NCBI GenBank assembly: GCA_937872225.1
Contig: CALMRZ010000052.1
Span: forward strand, 1 to 64,000
DNA: 64,000 bases
Direction: 5' to 3'
Source of the DNA: an uncultured Spirochaetota bacterium
GTDB taxonomy: Bacteria; Spirochaetota; UBA4802; UBA5550
Both the position numbers and the translations under genes were made by a program. This document shows, piece by piece, positions 17,420-28,005 of the stretch (its first letter is position 1; every line of letters starts with the position of its first letter). Under the pieces are notes generated by a model. That model did no database searches, had not been told where the DNA came from, and was given only the letters and a program-made list of their open reading frames with translations.

Positions 17420-17896
17420 TTACCTGTTCTTTGAGGCCTCTTTCAGGTAGGTCATCATCTCCAGCAGGTTGTTCACCTCGGCAAAGGTAATGGCCGTATT
17501 GCCGAGATCGTCCTTCGCGTGAACATTCGCCCCGGCATCAACCAGGACCTTGGCCAGGACCCGGTAATCGTAATACGCGCACAGCATGAGGGGCGTCGTC
17601 CCTTTCGTGAAGGGGCCATAGGAGTCAACGGTGACACAGTTGGGGTCAGCGCCCTTTGCAAGCAAATACTTCACGGCGTTCATCTGGCTGTAATACGCGG
17701 CCCAGTGGAGCGGCGTCCAACCGTACCGGTCATGCTGGTTGACGCGGTCCCCCATCTCCAGGCGCCTGGATATCGCCCCCACGTCGCCGCTTGCCGCGGC
17801 CCGGTGGAGCGTTACGGCCAGCGTGCAGGACACAACAGGCATCAGAAGAGCGGTTATTACAGCCGCAATGATGCTTTTAACGGGATTTCGTTCCAT
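17420..17896 (-). CDS. Ankyrin-repeat lipoprotein
   Basis: A 158-residue envelope protein. The signal peptide ends in a lipobox (MPVVSC), followed by about three ankyrin repeats (LHRAAASGDVGAISRRLE, GWTPLHWAAYYSQMNAVKYLL, GTTPLMLCAYYDYRVLAKVLV, then LGNTAITFA). Ankyrin repeats mediate protein contacts; the partner is unknown. The start was chosen because it begins the signal peptide and has AGGAAATTGAA upstream; in-frame codons further upstream (17977) lie in AT-rich leader. Confidence 0.8.
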   Translation of the reverse strand: MERNPVKSIIAAVITALLMPVVSCTLAVTLHRAAASGDVGAISRRLEMGDRVNQHDRYGWTPLHWAAYYSQMNAVKYLLAKGADPNCVTVDSYGPFTKGTTPLMLCAYYDYRVLAKVLVDAGANVHAKDDLGNTAITFAEVNNLLEMMTYLKEASKNR

Positions 17897-18011
17897 TTCA
17901 ATTTCCTGTATACATGAAGTTGATGCACAATGAATCATCACTGTATTTGTATATAAAATAAAAAATATATATGACAATGTTTTTATGGAAAAGTAAATCT
18001 TTCTTACGGCC

Positions 18012-19628
18012 TTAAAAATGGCTCAGCACGTATTTCCTGATGGCGTGCTTGATCCTTTCTATTTTTCCGCTCACAAGGCCCAGGACGCCGCGGTACGTGC
18101 GCAGGGTTCTCGAGTTGATGCCCCGGTACTGTTCTTTCATTCCGGACAGTTGTTTATTTGCTCCCTTGGACACTTTCGCCTCAAGGGCGGCAGGGTTCTC
18201 CCTGCGGCTCCCCGTTTCGATTTCGGCCGGCCCGCGCCTGTCGAATGAGAGGCCGTCAATAGAGACCATGGAGGCGCGCCTATGTTCCCCGGGGAACATA
18301 TCGGTGCGGGCCGGGCCGGGGGATTCACGCTTTACATTGCTCTCAACCTTCAGGACCTGCCGAATCGCGGAACTCCTGCGTTCCTCGTCCGGAAACAGAT
18401 ACTTTTCTCTTTTCTGGACGTTGCGTTCCGCTGACGCGAGGTTTTTCCCTTTTGACAGGGGAGGGAAAATGTCCGGACTTTTGGCCCTGTCCCGCCCGGC
18501 CGCGTCACGGTCCATTTCGGGCGCCGGTTTTTTTTCTTTTACAACAGCCTTCTCCGCGTTCGCCGCGGCGGGATCAGAGTCTATACCTGTCTTTTTTTCG
18601 ATTTTTTTTTTAGTGCGAGATTCCCTGATCTGCTTTCCGTTTTTTTCCGTTTTTTCGTCCGCCATGGCCACCCTGTCTATCCGTTCCGTGAGACGGGAGG
18701 CGAGCTCCGCTGCCGGGTCGTGGCGTACAGACGGGGCCCTGCCCATGGCCGTCATGTCGGGCTTTTCCATGGACTCTCCGCCGACGGCGGCCACCTTGCA
18801 GGATGTCTTATGGCGCGCGTTCCGAACGACGCTGTTGAAGCAGTATTTCCAGCTGGTCCTGGTGACCATGTACCGGGGCAGTTCGAAGGGCCTGTCGCCG
18901 GCCCCCAGGGGGATGTCGATCCTCCCGTTGTTTATGGTGAAAGCGTAGCGATAGCCGGCCTCCCTCAGGGTCTTGATGGTGAGGTCGTCCCTGAGGCCGA
19001 AGGGATACACGAAGACCGTGATCTTCCGGTTCAGCTTCTCTTCAAGGACCTTCTTGACCAGGAATATTTCCTTCTTGAAATAACCCGGATTCTTGTCATA
19101 GAGCTTTCTGTTTATCTTCAGGTGGAAGTAACCGTGGGCCGCGATATCGCACCCGCTGTTCGCCAGCTCGGTGAGCTGCTCCCAGGTGAGGGCGTAATGC
19201 TTCTTGTTGATGATGATATTCGGGTAAATGCCCAGGAGGGGCCTGATGCCGTTGGGTTTGAATACCTTCCGGTACGCATCGTACACGCTCTTGTTGCCGT
19301 CATCGACCGTTATCAGCACGTTCTTGGTCCCGGTTATCCTCCCGCCGATGACATCGTTGATGGACACGAAGCGGAATCCTTCTTTTTTAAGCTGCAGTAT
19401 CTGGGAATTCAGCTCGTCAACGGTGAAGCTGAAGGGGTCCATTTTTTTCTTTTCAAGAAATGAATGATAGCAGAGGACGCTGACCGAGGCCTCGGCGCGG
19501 GCCTCGGGGATAGAAACCGACGATGACCATGCCATGATGCAGGCAGCCAGGGCAAGCACGGCGGCGCCCCCCGAAAAACCGCGGACGGGACCCGCCGTCC
19601 GCCGCAGCCTGTTACGAGTTGTAGTCAT
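18012..19628 (-). CDS. Exported polysaccharide deacetylase with long charged tail
   Basis: A 538-residue NodB-fold enzyme that would remove N-acetyl groups from a glycan. A signal anchor lies at about 20-45. The NodB domain (about 50-290) starts VSVLCYHSF, has the catalytic and metal pair in ITVDDGNKS, the metal motif HGYFH and VYPFGLRDD. Residues 300-510 are low-complexity and rich in Lys, Glu and Arg, not typical of the family, and may bind the wall or membrane. The start overlaps the stop of the upstream lipoprotein gene by 17 nt, so the two are co-transcribed. An in-frame codon at 19706 is possible but lies inside that gene. Confidence 0.8.
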   Translation of the reverse strand: MTTTRNRLRRTAGPVRGFSGGAAVLALAACIMAWSSSVSIPEARAEASVSVLCYHSFLEKKKMDPFSFTVDELNSQILQLKKEGFRFVSINDVIGGRITGTKNVLITVDDGNKSVYDAYRKVFKPNGIRPLLGIYPNIIINKKHYALTWEQLTELANSGCDIAAHGYFHLKINRKLYDKNPGYFKKEIFLVKKVLEEKLNRKITVFVYPFGLRDDLTIKTLREAGYRYAFTINNGRIDIPLGAGDRPFELPRYMVTRTSWKYCFNSVVRNARHKTSCKVAAVGGESMEKPDMTAMGRAPSVRHDPAAELASRLTERIDRVAMADEKTEKNGKQIRESRTKKKIEKKTGIDSDPAAANAEKAVVKEKKPAPEMDRDAAGRDRAKSPDIFPPLSKGKNLASAERNVQKREKYLFPDEERRSSAIRQVLKVESNVKRESPGPARTDMFPGEHRRASMVSIDGLSFDRRGPAEIETGSRRENPAALEAKVSKGANKQLSGMKEQYRGINSRTLRTYRGVLGLVSGKIERIKHAIRKYVLSHF

Positions 19629-20175
19629 TTTTCCAGATTTCCTCGAATTCTTTGCGGTACATGTCGTATTCCGTTTTCTTGTCAAGGGACTTCCTTCTCT
19701 TTTCAATATTGATCATGTAGTCCCTGTCTCTTTTCATCGCCTGTTTTTCCATCATGCTTGAATAAAAATCTATGGGCGGAAGCAGGTATTTATTGATGAG
19801 CGTATAATTGTTCCACTGCCCCGCCGACCGGTAGTACTCCATCCTCATGACCGTCATCTTCTTGAGGCGGTATATCTTTTCGCTGTAGGCGATCAGGGTC
19901 CTGCTGTCCACGGTATCGAGGACCTTCGACAGCTCCCGGTCTCCGGCCTTGAACTCGGTGTAGCCGCTGGTTACCGGGAACACGTAGTCCAGGTCGAGGT
20001 CAGCGTTATAGCCGTAATCGAACTCGATCGATTTCGTGGTCTTTTCCAGGAGCTCCCGCTCTTGGTCCGTGTAATACGTGCTCTTCGGCACGGTGAAGCT
20101 GAACATATGGTAATAGGTGGCGCACCGCGTCAGGAAGAGGCACATGATGGCCATTACCGCTATTCTGATTTTCAT
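19612..20175 (-). CDS. Lipoprotein of unknown function
   Basis: A 187-residue protein with a lipoprotein signal (MKIRIAVMAIMCLFLTRC) and a mostly helical, charged mature part (Tyr- and Lys-rich). No known domain was recognised. The ATG has GAGGAG upstream. It is first in an operon with the polysaccharide deacetylase, which overlaps its 3' end, so it probably acts in the same envelope process. Confidence 0.65.
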   Translation of the reverse strand: MKIRIAVMAIMCLFLTRCATYYHMFSFTVPKSTYYTDQERELLEKTTKSIEFDYGYNADLDLDYVFPVTSGYTEFKAGDRELSKVLDTVDSRTLIAYSEKIYRLKKMTVMRMEYYRSAGQWNNYTLINKYLLPPIDFYSSMMEKQAMKRDRDYMINIEKRRKSLDKKTEYDMYRKEFEEIWKNDYNS

Positions 20176-20205
20176 TGACGATACACTCCTCTGATTCATT
20201 GAAAG

Positions 20206-20284
20206 CCCCAATCCCCCGGAGGGGGACTTATGTGACCAGAACGTGCCTTAAAAAGCCCCTTTCAGGAGGGTGGTGGGGTGTTCT
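20206..20284. repeat. GC-rich palindromic (REP-like) repeat
   Basis: An interrupted palindrome (cccaatcccccggaggggg) starts at 20208, and a ggggtgttct tail ends at 20284. Related sequences occur near 25442 and 45850-46036, which suggests a dispersed intergenic repeat family. Confidence 0.45.
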
Positions 20285-20312
20285 GAGACCGAGCCTTCGC
20301 GCCGGCCATTTG

Positions 20313-21353
20313 TCAGGAACCGGCAAGGTGCTCCTTTCGTATTAAATGGTCGGCCGGTATGTCCACCCTGCTCCGTTTCCCCACCACCAGGGCCAGGTCG
20401 CTCGGCGGGATACCGACGCCCGGCCTGAGGGCCACCAGGTCATCACCGTCTATGGCCTTCCCCGCCGGGATGAGGCGCCTCGCGAAGAGGCTCCGCCGGG
20501 CACCCCGCGCCGTGCCGGCCTCCTCCCTGCCGAAAGCCACGGCGCCGCTTCCCGTCATGACCACGGCGCGTTCCACGGAATCTATTATTCCGGCGAACTC
20601 TTCCGGCGTGCAGGATATATCTTTATCAGGACATTCATGAAATCTGTCAATAGTAAAATGCTTTTCAAATATCCTCGCGCCCACGGCTGCCGCCAGCATC
20701 GGCGCTGTCGCCTCCCGGGTATGATCGGAAAATCCGACCGGCAGGCCGAAGCGCTTCGCCAGGGCCGGTATACGGGCAAGGTTCACCTGGTCTGCCGGTG
20801 TAGGATAGAGCGACACGCAGTGGAGCAGGACCAGTTCCGTGCCGCCTGCCTTCCGGTACAGGTCCACTGCCGCGTCTATTTCCTCTTCCGACGACATGCC
20901 GGTGGAGAGTATCAGCGGCTTCCCTGTCACGGCAACCGCCCGGATGAGGGGATGATTGGTCACCTCTGACGAAGCCAGCTTGTAGAGGGGCAGATCAAGC
21001 CCTTCCATCATTTCCAGCGACTCCGTGTCGAAGACCGAGGTGAAAAATATCAGACCCTCCGCCGCGGCAGCCTTTTGCAATGCACGGTATTGCTCCCCGT
21101 CAAAGACGAAGGTCTTGAAAAAGTCCACCAGGCCGGAATCCCTCTGCCGTTCAACGCCTGAATCCATCAGGTCTTTCGTGTACACGGAACTCATCAGCTC
21201 CGGCACAAAGGTCTGGAATTTCACCGCGTCGGCCCCCGCCCGCGCGGCGGCCTGTATCATCCGCATCGCCACATCCGGGTTCCCGTTATGGTTAAGGCCG
21301 ATTTCAGCGATGTAGATCGCGTTCCTTCTGTTTTGTATGATTGCATCCAGCAT
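20313..21353 (-). CDS. NeuB/SpsE-family nonulosonate synthase
   Basis: Condenses phosphoenolpyruvate with an N-acylated hexose to form a nine-carbon sugar such as sialic, legionaminic or pseudaminic acid. The 346-residue length fits. The TIM barrel shows AEIGLNHNG, DAVKFQTFVPE, KLASSEVTNHPL, LSTGMSSEEEI, LHCVSLYPTP and GFSDHT, and the C-terminal SAF (antifreeze-like) domain RSLFARRLIPAGKAI...GVGIPP is present. No NeuA, NeuC or PseB genes are adjacent, so the product is undefined. Flagellin decoration is a common fate of these sugars, but the link here is only inferred. Confidence 0.85.
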   Translation of the reverse strand: MLDAIIQNRRNAIYIAEIGLNHNGNPDVAMRMIQAAARAGADAVKFQTFVPELMSSVYTKDLMDSGVERQRDSGLVDFFKTFVFDGEQYRALQKAAAAEGLIFFTSVFDTESLEMMEGLDLPLYKLASSEVTNHPLIRAVAVTGKPLILSTGMSSEEEIDAAVDLYRKAGGTELVLLHCVSLYPTPADQVNLARIPALAKRFGLPVGFSDHTREATAPMLAAAVGARIFEKHFTIDRFHECPDKDISCTPEEFAGIIDSVERAVVMTGSGAVAFGREEAGTARGARRSLFARRLIPAGKAIDGDDLVALRPGVGIPPSDLALVVGKRSRVDIPADHLIRKEHLAGS

Positions 21354-21572
21354 GGATTGTTACCGTTATCGTCATCCGAATAATTTGCGGGCTCCCTCGC
21401 CCGATTTCGCCCCCATTAAACGTACAGCGGCGGAACAGGCATGTCGATATTATTTTATCGACAAAACCGGATACGGCGCCAAGAAAAAAGCCCGGCCCCT
21501 CACCCGGTGCATAGGCGCTTGCCCTATATATAAATTTTTATATCGCGGGTACGGGGCGGGATTAATTTTTAA

Positions 21573-21602
21573 TTGACATTGTTTTTTGATAACAGGTAGT
21601 AT
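21573..21602 (+). promoter_or_regulatory. Sigma-70-like promoter of glpK
   Basis: TTGACA at 21573-21578 and TAGTAT at 21597-21602 are spaced by 18 bp and lie 40 bases before the glpK ATG. The ribosome binding site AGGA follows at 7 nt from the start. Confidence 0.6.
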
Positions 21603-21641
21603 CGGCCTGCGGTTAACAATATTATTTTCCAGGATCAGCGG

Positions 21642-23129
<1,488 letters not shown>

Positions 23130-23180
23130 AATTATCAGGGCACGACATCATGTTGCCACATTAATACCGGGAGGATCATC

Positions 23181-23375
23181 ATGGCGAGACCATTACTGGG
23201 TGAGATACTGCTTGAAAACAAGGAAATATCGAAGGAACAGCTGGATAAAGCCATAGAAATCCAGAAAAAGGAAGGCGGATTGATCGGGATCATCCTCGTC
23301 ACCATGGGGGCGATAACCGAGCAGACCCTGGTCAAGTACCTCGCGATCCAGGCGGAACGGGTCACGTCATCATAG
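23181..23375 (+). CDS. Stand-alone MshEN-like domain protein
   Basis: A 64-residue protein that matches the short N-terminal domain found on type II secretion and type IV pilus ATPases (GspE/PilB/MshE): LGEILLENKEISKEQLDKAI, then GGLIGIILVTMGAITEQTLVKYLAIQ. In MshE, this kind of domain binds cyclic di-GMP, but the full binding motif is not certain here. It follows glpK and precedes a terminator. A role as a small c-di-GMP-responsive adaptor is inference. Confidence 0.7.
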   Translation: MARPLLGEILLENKEISKEQLDKAIEIQKKEGGLIGIILVTMGAITEQTLVKYLAIQAERVTSS

Positions 23376-23434
23376 CAGGGCACCGTCACGGTTCGGCCGC
23401 AGAAACGTGATCCAGCCTTTTCACCGGCATGAAG

Positions 23435-23456
23435 AGAGCACCCATGTGCTCTTTTC
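23435..23456 (+). terminator. Intrinsic terminator
   Basis: Stem agagcac/gtgctct (23435-23441, 23446-23452) with loop ccat is followed by a T-rich run (tttctt). It closes the glpK/mini-protein unit. Confidence 0.75.
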
Positions 23457-23577
23457 TTATGGCATGTGACCGCCGGAATTTCTTGTTGACACCCCGCGAA
23501 AACCTGTCTTTCATACGATCACACGGCGCCGTCACTTTCTTTCACGGCGCAAATAACCGACAAGGACAAATCCATCC

Positions 23578-24246
23578 ATGATCCTGAACATGGCGGCGGT
23601 AAAAAAAATCCACGTTCTGACCCTTCCGATCCTCATGGCGGCCTTCCTCGCGGGCTGCGCGGCGCGGCAATCGAAGTACCGAATATTTACCGACCATGTA
23701 AAGAAGCTGCAGGAAACAAATAAAAAATCGTGCATTGCCGGCTGTACCCTCTTCGAGGGCGACAGCAACGTCGAGCTTATCAGCGTCCAGGAATACCTGA
23801 CCGGACCCGCCTGCAACTACGGCTACCGGGGCAGCACGACAAGGGCATTGCTGCAGCGCAGGGATAAGGTTTCCCTTCTCAAACCGGCCGTTATCGTTGT
23901 CCTTGTCGGCGGAAATGACCTTATCGCCAGGGTGCCCCCCGCAGACACGGACCGCAATTACGATGAGCTGTTCAGGTATTACAAGACCGTGACGGGCAGC
24001 GTGTACTGCATAAGCAACCTGCCGGTGGCCCCCGCCGTATTCGTCAAGAACTCGACCCTAATGGAACTGAACGCCCGCCTCAGGAGCATCTGCGAAAAAA
24101 CGGGCGTGACCTACGTTGATGTGTATCCCCATCTTCTGAAAAACGACGGCCTGAACCCCGATTACGCCATTGACCCCGTCCACCTGAACAGGGCCGGGCA
24201 GGACGTCCTGATGGACGTGCTCATGAAAAACCTGCGGAAACAGTGA
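23578..24246 (+). CDS. SGNH/GDSL-family hydrolase lipoprotein
   Basis: Lipid-anchored esterase-like protein of about 222 residues. The lipobox is FLAGC. SGNH blocks are visible: FEGDSNVEL (block I, catalytic Ser), VVLVGGNDLI (block III) and the final DPVHLNRAG with the catalytic Asp and His. It may deacylate surface lipids or glycans. Two close ATGs (23578, 23590) are possible; neither changes the signal peptide much. Confidence 0.8.
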   Translation: MILNMAAVKKIHVLTLPILMAAFLAGCAARQSKYRIFTDHVKKLQETNKKSCIAGCTLFEGDSNVELISVQEYLTGPACNYGYRGSTTRALLQRRDKVSLLKPAVIVVLVGGNDLIARVPPADTDRNYDELFRYYKTVTGSVYCISNLPVAPAVFVKNSTLMELNARLRSICEKTGVTYVDVYPHLLKNDGLNPDYAIDPVHLNRAGQDVLMDVLMKNLRKQ

Positions 24247-24283
24247 TTCCGGGCGGTGATACCGGGCGCCGGGATACCGGCGC

Positions 24284-25318
24284 CTACTTCACCTCGTAGA
24301 GCCAGCCGAACTTGTCTTCGTAATCGCCTGTCTGGATCTTCGTCAGTCGGTCATAGAGCTTCTTGACCACCGGGCCTGGCTCGTCACCGTTCCCGAAGGT
24401 GTAGTTGCGGTCGCGGAACCTTATCAGGTTAACCGGGGTGATGACGGCCGCGGTGCCCACGGCGCCGACCTCGTCGAAGCTCTCCAGCTCGGACGCCTCG
24501 ACGGGCCTCCGCTCAACGATCATCCCCATGTCCTGGGCGATGATGGAGAGGCTGTCGTTGGTGATACTCGGCAGGATGCTGCCCGATTTCGGCGTTACAT
24601 AGGTGTTGTCCTTGATGCCGATGAAGTTCGAAGTGCTGAACTCGTCAATGTAGCGGTGCTCCTTGGAATCGAGGTAGAGCACCACCGGATACCCGTGATC
24701 ATGGCCGTACTCGCCGCCGGCGAGGCCTGCGGCGTAGTTGCCGCCCACCTTGCAGTCCCCCACTCCCTGGGGAGCCGCCCGGTCAAACTGCTCGACCACC
24801 AGGGCCTTTACCGGCTTGAACCCGCCCTTGTAGTAGGGGCCCACCGGCGTGGCGAACATGATGAAGATATATTCCGATGCCGGGCCCAGGCCGACGCGGG
24901 CGCCGATCCCGATCGCCAGGGGACGCAGGTACATGCTGGCGCCGGTGCCGTAGGGCGGCAGGAACCTCCTGTTCGCCGCGACGACCTTCTGGACCGCGTC
25001 CATGAACATATCGTCCGGTATCTCGGGGATGAATATGCGCCTGCAGCTCTTCTGCAGCCGGTGCGCGTTCTCGATGGGCCGGAACACCACCGCCCTGCCG
25101 TCTTTCGTCTCGAAGGCCTTGAGGCCCTCGAAGGCCTCCTGGCCGTAATGAAGGCACGGGGCCGCCATGTGAAGGGGTATTATTTCGTCGGATACCAGCT
25201 CTCCGGCCGACCACGTGCCGTCCTTGTAGTAATAGCGGACGTTGTAATCGGTTTTTTCGTAACCGAAGGGTAGGTTTTTCCAATCAAGCTGGGCTCGTGT
25301 CTTATCTTGCATGTTCAT
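24284..25318 (-). CDS. ilvE: Branched-chain amino acid aminotransferase
   Basis: PLP-dependent fold-IV transaminase that interconverts Leu, Ile and Val with their keto acids. At 344 residues it matches the longer IlvE class. LHYGQEAFEGLKAF, RPIENAHRLQKSCRRI, the PLP-Lys region CKVGGNYAAGL and EFSTSNFIGI are visible. The start at 25318 has AGGATACGGAA before it; MNM allows 25312 too. It is not joined to other ilv or leu genes. Confidence 0.9.
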   Translation of the reverse strand: MNMQDKTRAQLDWKNLPFGYEKTDYNVRYYYKDGTWSAGELVSDEIIPLHMAAPCLHYGQEAFEGLKAFETKDGRAVVFRPIENAHRLQKSCRRIFIPEIPDDMFMDAVQKVVAANRRFLPPYGTGASMYLRPLAIGIGARVGLGPASEYIFIMFATPVGPYYKGGFKPVKALVVEQFDRAAPQGVGDCKVGGNYAAGLAGGEYGHDHGYPVVLYLDSKEHRYIDEFSTSNFIGIKDNTYVTPKSGSILPSITNDSLSIIAQDMGMIVERRPVEASELESFDEVGAVGTAAVITPVNLIRFRDRNYTFGNGDEPGPVVKKLYDRLTKIQTGDYEDKFGWLYEVK

Positions 25319-25441
25319 TTCCGTATCCTGCCGATAATCTGGTTGCGGCCATCGTCGGTCCTTGGCGCCGATCCTGTCCACAGAAATTTTGATTAAGGGA
25401 TAGTTTTTATGGATAGCGGGGGAGTTGTCAAGGATAATAAT

Positions 25442-25463
25442 GCCCCACCCCCGCAGGGGGACA
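25442..25463. repeat. Short GC-rich palindromic repeat copy
   Basis: gccccacccccgcaggggga at 25442-25461 is a short palindrome resembling those near 20206 and 45850, between the ilvE and argH genes. It overlaps no gene and may be a reduced copy of the same intergenic repeat. Confidence 0.35.
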
Positions 25464-25470
25464 GAGGGGT

Positions 25471-26859
25471 CTATATCTTCTTCCTGATCGACTCTATCTG
25501 CGCCAGCACCTCTTTTTTTGCCGTACTGCCGGCCGAGACCTTGCGCTCCACGCTGGTCTCGGGGTTGACGATATCGGCGATGTCATCGCCGAACTCCGGG
25601 GCAAATTTCCTGAAATCCGCGGCCCCCATGGCGAAAAAATCCGTCCCCTGCTCCTCGCAGGTCCTGACGATGGTGCCGACGATCTCATGGGCCCTGCGGA
25701 ACGGGACCCCCTTGCGCACCAGGTAATCGGCCAGGTCAGTGGCGGTGGAGAAGTTGCTGTACACGGCCTGTCTCATCCGGCCGTCCTTCACGGTCATGGT
25801 CGAGATCATCTCCACCATGCCGGCCAGGGCGAGCCTGATGGTGTCCATGGAATCGAAGAGGCGCTCTTTGTCCTCCTGGAGATCGCGGTTGTAGGTCATG
25901 GGGAGCCCCTTGAGCAGGGTGAGGAGCGACACGAGGTTCCCGATGCTCCTCCCCGATTTCCCCCTGATGAGCTCGGCAATGTCGGGATTGCGCTTCTGGG
26001 GCATGATGGAAGAGCCGGTGGTGACCCCGTCCCCCAGGCGGATGAACCCGAACTCCGATGTTGACCAGAGGACCAGCTCCTCGCAGAAGCGGGAAAGACG
26101 CACGGCACAGACCGCCGCGAAATAGCAGAAATCGAATATGAAGTCACGGTCGCTCACGGCGTCCATGGTATTGGGGACGATTTCATCGAAGCCCAGTTCA
26201 TTGCGCACGAACTCGCGGTCCACAGGGTAATTAACCCCCGCCAGGGCGCCGGACCCGAGGGGGAGTTTAGAAGAGGCGCGGACCGCGGCGTCGAGGCGCT
26301 CCGCGTCGCGCAGGAACCCCCAGGCGTAGGCGAGGAGGTGCTGGCTGAAGCGCACCGGCTGGGCCACCTGGAGGTGGGTGTATCCGGGCATGATCACGTC
26401 GATATTCTTCTCGGCGGTCCCGACGAGGAGATTGACGAGGCCGGTGAGGAGCGCCCGGATCTCTGCCGCCTCATCGCGGATATAGAGGCGCATGTCCAGG
26501 GACACCTGGTCGTTGCGCGACCGGGCCGTGTGGAGCTTTCTGCCGGCATCGCCGATACGCTCCGTGAGGACGGTCTCTATGTTCATGTGGATGTCCTCGA
26601 GGGACTCCTTGAAGGCGAAAGCCCCTGCTTCGATCTCTTTTCCTATCCGGTCAAGACCCTTCAGAATGTCGGCCAGCTCCCCGTCGGACAGGATGCCGAT
26701 TCGGTTGAGCATCTTCGCGTGGGCCTGCGATCCGCGGATGTCCTGGCGCCAGAGGCGGGAGTCATAGCTGATCGACGCCGACAGCTTTTCGGCGATGTTC
26801 GACAGGGAACCGGTAAAACGGCCCCCCCACGGTTTTTTCCGGTCCTTGTCCTTTCCCAT
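25471..26859 (-). CDS. argH: Argininosuccinate lyase
   Basis: Last step of arginine biosynthesis: argininosuccinate to arginine and fumarate. The 462-residue length and the fumarase/aspartase signature GSSIMPQKRNPDIAELIRGK (with the catalytic Ser) are diagnostic; KPWGGRF at the N-terminus and LHTARSRNDQVSLDMRL are further ArgH motifs. It is convergent or tandem with no other arg gene in view. Confidence 0.95.
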   Translation of the reverse strand: MGKDKDRKKPWGGRFTGSLSNIAEKLSASISYDSRLWRQDIRGSQAHAKMLNRIGILSDGELADILKGLDRIGKEIEAGAFAFKESLEDIHMNIETVLTERIGDAGRKLHTARSRNDQVSLDMRLYIRDEAAEIRALLTGLVNLLVGTAEKNIDVIMPGYTHLQVAQPVRFSQHLLAYAWGFLRDAERLDAAVRASSKLPLGSGALAGVNYPVDREFVRNELGFDEIVPNTMDAVSDRDFIFDFCYFAAVCAVRLSRFCEELVLWSTSEFGFIRLGDGVTTGSSIMPQKRNPDIAELIRGKSGRSIGNLVSLLTLLKGLPMTYNRDLQEDKERLFDSMDTIRLALAGMVEMISTMTVKDGRMRQAVYSNFSTATDLADYLVRKGVPFRRAHEIVGTIVRTCEEQGTDFFAMGAADFRKFAPEFGDDIADIVNPETSVERKVSAGSTAKKEVLAQIESIRKKI

Positions 26860-26965
26860 GGCGACGGTTCCTATATGATCGGATATCGGCTGCGGCGGGG
26901 CCGGCGGCCCCGCATGCGCTACTGTTGATACGCGGCAGGAAAAAAATCAAGACATTTTAGAAAGG

Positions 26966-26980
26966 GCCGTTTTCAACGGC
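26966..26980 (-). terminator. Weak terminator after the unknown flagellar-island gene
   Basis: gccgttttcaacggc forms a 6-bp stem followed on the minus strand by ccctttct. It lies about 10 bases beyond the stop at 26991 and is a modest candidate. Confidence 0.4.
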
Positions 26981-26990
26981 GTTCCGGGAA

Positions 26991-27986
26991 CTACTTCACC
27001 GTTATCTTTTCCAGCAGTTGTTCCATGTATTCCCCGAGATTTTCCAGGGCGGGTTTAATCTCGTATTCAAGGATATCGGAGAGGCTGATGATGTCGTTGT
27101 TTTCCATGACGCTGATGATTTCATGAAGCAGGTTCCGCACGTCGCGGTTCTTCTGCTCCAGGCTTACCCCGCCGACTGCTATTTCAGCGAGGTCGACGCG
27201 GAACATCGGCACCAGCTGGTAACAGGTCCTGGTATAGCGGTACACGAAATCGACAAAAGCCTTCAGGCGCTCGGACCCCTCCGCGTCCTTCCCCATCTGG
27301 TAGGCAATGGCGGCCGCCTGCACGCTCGCAAGCTGTTGGGGAAGCTCCTCCCTCGTCTGCCTGACCGATGCGATAAGCACATCGGGGGAATCGATGCTCT
27401 GCACTATGAGGGACCGCATCTCGTCGCTGAGAAGGAGCATCCTGAAGATATGCCGGATATCGCCGAAAATGCCCCGGTTCGCGCCTGCGACTTCCTTCAC
27501 GTCGGCCCCGGCAGCCGCCAGGCTGTCCCTGAACCCTTCGATGACATGGACGTAATGGTCGAGGTCGGAGTCCTTGAATTTCAGCCTGCCGTAGGCGATG
27601 CCGAGGAGGCCGGTCACCCTGGCAAGCACCTCCATGAGCCACGAGATGCCGGTCATCAGGTCGTCGATATCGCCCCGGCCGAACTCCCCCGTCTCCGCCG
27701 TGCGCTCCATGAATGCCGTCACCCGATCGCAGTAGCGGGTGGCCTCGTCCACGGAGGAGAACACGATGTCCGCCTTGGACTGCACGATGCAGTTGATCAC
27801 CTTGATATCGGCCAGGCTGGCGTCGGGCGCCCCGTCGATCGGATAATAATCGTCATCGATGTACAGCTCGTAGAACACGAGATCGCGGTCACGCGTCCAT
27901 TCGGAGACCGAATTGATGACGTCGGATATCTTCTTATCCTGCTGCAGCTCGAAATCAACCGGGCAATCGTTTATCAGTACCTGCAC
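26991..27986 (-). CDS. Unknown protein downstream of fliD
   Basis: A 331-residue cytoplasmic-looking protein with no signal peptide or membrane segment. The first 70 residues alternate strand-like stretches (MQVLINDCPVDFEL, LVFYELYIDDDYY, IKVINCIV), compatible with a small beta-grasp-like fold; the rest is long amphipathic helix. No family is recognised. It begins 19 nt after the fliD stop on the same strand, so it is probably co-transcribed. A chaperone, filament-cap or flagellar assembly role is inferred from position alone. Confidence 0.7.
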   Translation of the reverse strand: MQVLINDCPVDFELQQDKKISDVINSVSEWTRDRDLVFYELYIDDDYYPIDGAPDASLADIKVINCIVQSKADIVFSSVDEATRYCDRVTAFMERTAETGEFGRGDIDDLMTGISWLMEVLARVTGLLGIAYGRLKFKDSDLDHYVHVIEGFRDSLAAAGADVKEVAGANRGIFGDIRHIFRMLLLSDEMRSLIVQSIDSPDVLIASVRQTREELPQQLASVQAAAIAYQMGKDAEGSERLKAFVDFVYRYTRTCYQLVPMFRVDLAEIAVGGVSLEQKNRDVRNLLHEIISVMENNDIISLSDILEYEIKPALENLGEYMEQLLEKITVK

Positions 27987-28005
27987 GTCGCACCTCTTGC
28001 TTCTG

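Noticed and set aside
18040-18948. Long plus-strand frames opposite the polysaccharide deacetylase
   Set aside because: They lack a ribosome binding site and motifs, while the minus strand carries a complete NodB domain.
23486-23515. TTGACA upstream of the SGNH gene as a promoter
   Set aside because: No -10 box at 16-18 bp spacing, so it is not listed.
27184-27642. Second reading frame inside the unknown 331-residue gene
   Set aside because: It is the same strand in another frame, lacks a ribosome binding site and is Arg-rich, as out-of-frame translations of GC-rich genes are.
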